Origin: Chloroflexota bacterium
GTDB taxonomy: Bacteria; Chloroflexota; Anaerolineae; Aggregatilineales; UBA3940
Reading direction: 5' to 3'
Length of the DNA stretch: 6,994 nt
NCBI GenBank assembly: GCA_011051745.1
Contig: DRKO01000365.1
Location: forward strand, 1 to 6,994
This document shows, one piece after another, positions 4,242 through 6,994 of this stretch. Position 1 is the stretch's first letter, and each line of letters begins with the position of its first letter. Both the position numbers and the translations under genes were made by a program. The notes beneath the pieces were generated by a model. The model was not told the DNA's origin, made no database searches, and saw nothing but the letters and a program-made list of their open reading frames with translations.

Positions 4242-5840
4242 ATGGAAATCTTACAGAGTCACCCGGAACTGGAAGCGCTGGGATTCCGTAACCTGAACCA
4301 GGTCTACTGGCAGTTGCATACCCCCCAGCTCTATGAGCAGGCCGTCCGCCGCCAGGAAGGGTTTATTGCACACCTGGGGCCACTCGTCGTCCGCACCGGA
4401 GACCACACGGGCCGGTCGCCCAAGGACCGCTTCATCGTCCGCGAGCCCAGCACCGAAGACGAAATCTGGTGGGGAGAGGTTAATCAGCCCTTCAGTGAAA
4501 AGCAATTTGAAGACCTCCTGCAAAAGGTGCTGGCCTACTTTCAGGGGAAAAACGCTTTCGTGCAGAACTGCTTCGCTGGAGCAGACCCGGATTACCAGCT
4601 ACGTGTCAGGGTGATCACAGAGACAGCCTGGCACAGCCTGTTTGCACGTAACATGTTCATTCGCGGGACAGAGGAAGACCTGCGCGACTTCAAGCCGGAC
4701 TTCACCATTATCCACGCGCCGAACTTCCATGCTCTGCCCCATCACGACGGGACTAACTCATCCGCGTTCATTCTGCTGCACTTCGGGCTGAAATTGATCC
4801 TGATCGGGGGAACCAGCTACGCGGGGGAGATTAAGAAGTCTATCTTCAGCATTCTGAATTACCTGCTGCCCCGAAAAGGCGTTCTCTCCATGCATTGCTC
4901 GGCCAACGAAGGGGATCAGGGCGATGTCGCGCTCTTCTTCGGCCTTTCGGGGACGGGCAAGACCACGCTCTCAGCCGACAGCCGCCGGACTCTGATCGGA
5001 GATGACGAGCACGGCTGGAGCGACTCCGGCGTTTTCAACTTTGAAGGCGGCTGCTACGCCAAGGTTATTCGCCTTTCGCCGGTCAACGAGCCGGAGATTT
5101 ACCAGACCACGCGGCGGTTTGGAACCATCCTTGAAAACGTCATGATGAACATGAATAACCGCCGCATTGATCTGAACGACGCTTCTCTGACCGAGAACAC
5201 ACGGGCTTCTTATCCGATCGGGTATATCCCCAACGCCACCCGTAAAGGGCTGGGCGGGCATCCCCGGAACGTCATTTTCCTGACGGCGGATGCCTTCGGC
5301 GTGATCCCGCCGGTCAGCAAGCTCACTCCTGAGCAGGCGATGTATCATTTCCTGAACGGGTACACGGCGAAGGTCGCCGGAACAGAGAAAGGGCTGAGCT
5401 CAGAGCCGCAGGCGACGTTCAGCGCATGCTTTGGTGCGCCCTTCCTCCCGCTCCACCCCAGGGAGTACGCCCGCCTGCTGGGCGAGAAGCTCGAGAAGCA
5501 CGAGGCGCAGGCATGGCTGGTTAACACCGGCTGGACGGGTGGGCCGTATGGCGTCGGCCACCGGATGGAGCTTCCTTACACCCGCGCCATGATCCACGCC
5601 ATTCTGGACGGCAGTCTGGCACAGGTGGAGACACGGCAGGAGCCGTTCTTCGGGCTGCACATTCCGTTGCACTGCCCCGGCGTGCCCGATGAAGTGCTCG
5701 ACCCACGCCAGACGTGGGAAGACCCGGAGGCCTACGATGCGGCAGCCAGAGAGCTGGCAGCCCGCTTCCGGGAAAACTTCGCCCAGTACGCTGATGAAGT
5801 TGACGAAGCTATCATAGCCGCCGGGCCGCCCGTCGGCTAG
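4242..5840 (+). CDS. pckA: Phosphoenolpyruvate carboxykinase (ATP-type)
   Basis: PckA converts oxaloacetate plus ATP to PEP, CO2 and ADP, the first committed step of gluconeogenesis, in the cytosol with Mg2+ and Mn2+. The 532-residue protein has the usual length of the ATP class (about 530-540). Motifs in order are the substrate-binding TGDHTGRSPKDRF (R58), YAGEIKKSIFS with Y193 and K198/K199, MHCSANEGDQGDVA with H218, the P-loop GLSGTGKTT (234-242, K240 and T241), the metal-binding LIGDDEHGW (D254/D255) with DSGVFNFEGGCYAK, and ENTRASYPIGYIPNA with R321. By alignment memory these correspond to E. coli R65, Y207, K212/213, H232, K254, D268/D269 and R333. No key residue is missing. The GTP class is excluded because it lacks this GLSGTGKTT sequence. 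It is transcribed alone from the promoter at 4141-4169 and ends at the bidirectional terminator at 5857. Confidence 0.98.
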   Translation: MEILQSHPELEALGFRNLNQVYWQLHTPQLYEQAVRRQEGFIAHLGPLVVRTGDHTGRSPKDRFIVREPSTEDEIWWGEVNQPFSEKQFEDLLQKVLAYFQGKNAFVQNCFAGADPDYQLRVRVITETAWHSLFARNMFIRGTEEDLRDFKPDFTIIHAPNFHALPHHDGTNSSAFILLHFGLKLILIGGTSYAGEIKKSIFSILNYLLPRKGVLSMHCSANEGDQGDVALFFGLSGTGKTTLSADSRRTLIGDDEHGWSDSGVFNFEGGCYAKVIRLSPVNEPEIYQTTRRFGTILENVMMNMNNRRIDLNDASLTENTRASYPIGYIPNATRKGLGGHPRNVIFLTADAFGVIPPVSKLTPEQAMYHFLNGYTAKVAGTEKGLSSEPQATFSACFGAPFLPLHPREYARLLGEKLEKHEAQAWLVNTGWTGGPYGVGHRMELPYTRAMIHAILDGSLAQVETRQEPFFGLHIPLHCPGVPDEVLDPRQTWEDPEAYDAAARELAARFRENFAQYADEVDEAIIAAGPPVG

Positions 5841-5856
5841 AGTGGATCGACTCAAA

Positions 5857-5901
5857 AAGCGCGGCAGCCTCTCACACAGGACTGCCGCGCTTCTGCTTTT
5901 T
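5857..5901. terminator. Bidirectional rho-independent terminator shared by pckA and the small membrane gene
   Basis: AAGCGCGGCAG (5857-5867) pairs perfectly with CTGCCGCGCTT (5882-5892), and CCT/AGG can extend the stem inward. On the plus strand CTGC then TTTTT (5897-5901) follows. On the minus strand the stem runs straight into TTTTT (complement of 5854-5858). It serves converging pckA and the gene at 5914-6216. Confidence 0.88.
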
Positions 5902-5913
5902 ATGCCAGAGGTG

Positions 5914-6216
5914 TTACCAGCGCCCCAGAACGGCGATCGCGCCCAGCGCCAGAACCGGCCCCAGGATCGCCCCCGGCCAGCCCATCAGGCGCCCCCCCAG
6001 ATAGGCCGGACCGGCCAGTCCCAGACTGACGTACCCGACCGCACCCAGCACGCCGGGGAGCCAGCGGGGGCGTGCCCGGACTCCCAGCCAGCGCAAAGCG
6101 TCCTCACACCACGATCCCACGCTCACGATGGCGACGATGAAGAAGACCGGGATCATGCTTATTCCCACAGCAAGAAGGAAGAAGGGGGCCCTCATAATGC
6201 GCCAGACTTTTTTCAT
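5914..6216 (-). CDS. Small hydrophobic membrane protein, function unknown
   Basis: A 100-residue protein I cannot assign. It begins MKKVWRIMRAPFFLLAV, a basic start followed by a hydrophobic segment (about 10-34, LLAVGISMIPVFFIVAIVSV). A more polar middle (WCEDALRWLGVRARPRWLP) comes next, then a Gly-rich hydrophobic part (about 54-98, GVLGAVGYVSLGLAGPAYLGG and GAILGPVLALGAIAVLG). Two or three membrane segments are likely, so it is probably an integral inner-membrane protein. An in-frame TGA lies three codons upstream of ATG 6216, so this is the longest form. Its AGGAG directly abuts the ATG, which is unusually tight; ATG at residue 8 is an alternative without its own site. A strong promoter, a structured leader and a shared terminator argue that it is a real gene. 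It is convergent with pckA and may be functionally unrelated. Confidence 0.72.
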   Translation of the reverse strand: MKKVWRIMRAPFFLLAVGISMIPVFFIVAIVSVGSWCEDALRWLGVRARPRWLPGVLGAVGYVSLGLAGPAYLGGRLMGWPGAILGPVLALGAIAVLGRW

Positions 6217-6353
6217 CTCCTGTCACCCGTCAGAGCAGGCTCCGACAACACGCCAGCGATAAAAATACCGTTCTTTCCCGAAAAGCCACGGGAAATGCAT
6301 GTCCTCTGCCAGACATCTTATCGTGTCCCGCAGGGCATTTCCAGAATACTTTC
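6217..6353 (-). promoter_or_regulatory. Structured leader with mutually exclusive pairings
   Basis: Read on the minus strand, segment 1 (GGAAATGC, 6342-6335) can pair perfectly with segment 2 (GCATTTCC, 6298-6291). Segment 2 extended (TTTCCCG, 6295-6289) can instead pair with segment 3 (CGGGAAA, 6280-6274) around an eight-base loop. Within the 1:2 fold a smaller stem ATGTC/GACAT lies directly beside segment 2, and a CCC/GGG stem is possible. A T-rich run (TATTTTTAT) begins about six bases after segment 3. This is attenuator- or riboswitch-like geometry, or the 2:3 hairpin may simply be the terminator of the upstream YyaL gene. No known riboswitch class was recognised. Confidence 0.45.
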
Positions 6354-6359
6354 ACCTAC

Positions 6360-6388
6360 ACTATAATCTCTGCCCTTCAGCCGGTCAA
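6360..6388 (-). promoter_or_regulatory. Sigma70-type promoter for the small membrane protein gene
   Basis: On the minus strand TTGACC (6388-6383) and TATAGT (6365-6360) are exactly 17 bases apart, each matching consensus in 5 of 6 positions. The -35 box contains the TGA stop of the upstream YyaL gene. The start would lie near 6353, giving a leader of about 137 nt. Confidence 0.75.
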
Positions 6389-6994
6389 GACGCTGGCAGA
6401 TTCTCCTCCGCCAGTTCCGCCTTCAGGGCCTCCGGCGTCGTCACCGGCAGGCGGCAGGCGAAGTTGCGGCAGACGTAAGCGGTAGCCCTGCCGTCCACCA
6501 GCTCCCGTCCGGCCAGCAATGGAATCCATCGGGTGGCTTCCTCCTCACCGGGGCGACGCAACGCCACCACCTGATTCGGACGATAAGGCCTGCGGAGAAC
6601 TTCAAGCAGGCCCCGCATCTCCTCCGATTCCGGATTGCCGACCAGCGCGATTTCATGCGGCCCACTCAGGGCAAAGTCGAGCTGCGAGGCCAGATAGGCG
6701 AAGGCCGAAGGGTAGCCCTGAATCGCTGAATTCAGACGGTTCAAGATGCGCTCGGCCCGCTCGCGCCAGTCCTCTCGCCCGGCCAGAATCGCCATCCGCA
6801 GCAGGACGGCCACCGCTGAGGAGGTTCCGGACGGAGTGGCGTTATCGGCCAGCTCCTGGGGCCGGGTTACCAGTTCCTCATGATCGTGGGAAGTGTCATA
6901 AAAGCCTGCCTCGTCATCCCAGAACAGATCAACCATTCTCCCGGTAAGGGCCAGCGCCTCTTTGAACCAGCGCAGATCAAACGTCGTCTGATAA
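6385..6994 (-). CDS. yyaL: YyaL/DUF255 thioredoxin-domain protein, C-terminal part (5' end outside window)
   Basis: The frame is open from the right edge to the TGA at 6385, giving the last 203 residues of a protein that usually spans about 680-700. The reading begins YQTTFDLRWFKEALALTGRMVDLFWDDEAGFYDT before the first internal ATG at 6936, so that ATG is not the start. Family features are the DLFWDDEAGFYDT segment, the RPQELADNATPSGTSSAVAVLLRMA helix pair, and the terminal AYVCRNFACRLPVTTPEAL motif with its two Cys. YyaL (relative of SPATA20) joins an N-terminal thioredoxin-like domain, not visible here, to an alpha/alpha-barrel resembling six-hairpin glycosidases. The true substrate is unknown. 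No frameshift or early stop is seen. Confidence 0.92.
   Translation of the reverse strand, partial: YQTTFDLRWFKEALALTGRMVDLFWDDEAGFYDTSHDHEELVTRPQELADNATPSGTSSAVAVLLRMAILAGREDWRERAERILNRLNSAIQGYPSAFAYLASQLDFALSGPHEIALVGNPESEEMRGLLEVLRRPYRPNQVVALRRPGEEEATRWIPLLAGRELVDGRATAYVCRNFACRLPVTTPEALKAELAEENLPAS

Noticed and set aside
5842..6366. A 174-residue plus-strand frame after pckA
   Set aside because: It crosses the bidirectional terminator and lies opposite the small membrane gene. Its Gln/Pro/Arg/His-rich composition has no family pattern.

Overview
The window reads as ordinary chromosome from a free-living bacterium of moderately high G+C content (by eye, not counted). I see no phage, transposon, CRISPR, tRNA or rRNA signature. 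The gene set is a YebC-RuvC-DUF1385 cluster, an ATP-type PEP carboxykinase and a YyaL/DUF255 protein. It is compatible with Chloroflexota or a related deep-branching lineage, but that placement is a low-confidence impression from gene content and not a phylogenetic result.

Layout. Positions 1-2820 hold a minus-strand cluster read from right to left: yebC (translation-associated regulator), ruvC (Holliday junction resolvase), a DUF1385/YqhQ-family membrane protein and a GNAT acetyltransferase that runs off the left edge. The last two overlap by 4 bases (ATGA). A terminator-like hairpin separates yebC from ruvC. Positions 2821-3343 are a 523-base divergent intergenic region, unusually rich in inverted and direct repeats. 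It has a minus-strand promoter for yebC, two candidate plus-strand extended -10 promoters, a phased CTTCAC-type repeat array and a very long perfect hairpin. Positions 3344-3985 (+) encode an unassigned protein with a STAS/SpoIIAA-like pattern and a basic Lys/Pro-rich tail. A G+C-rich terminator follows, then a good sigma70-type promoter and pckA (4242-5840, +), which is intact with all key active-site motifs.

pckA converges on a small minus-strand membrane protein gene (5914-6216), and the two share a bidirectional terminator. That small gene has a well-matched promoter (TTGACC-N17-TATAGT) overlapping the stop codon of the next gene, and a leader of about 137 nt with mutually exclusive pairings. 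The right edge (6385-6994, -) is the C-terminal 203 residues of a YyaL/DUF255 (thioredoxin-domain) protein that starts outside the window.

Functionally the genes are housekeeping: translation or regulation (YebC), recombination (RuvC) and gluconeogenesis (PckA). I found no convincing multi-gene novel system. The most unexplained material is non-coding: the 2950-3270 repeat/hairpin block and the 6217-6353 leader. Two uncharacterised proteins (3344-3985 and 5914-6216) come next.
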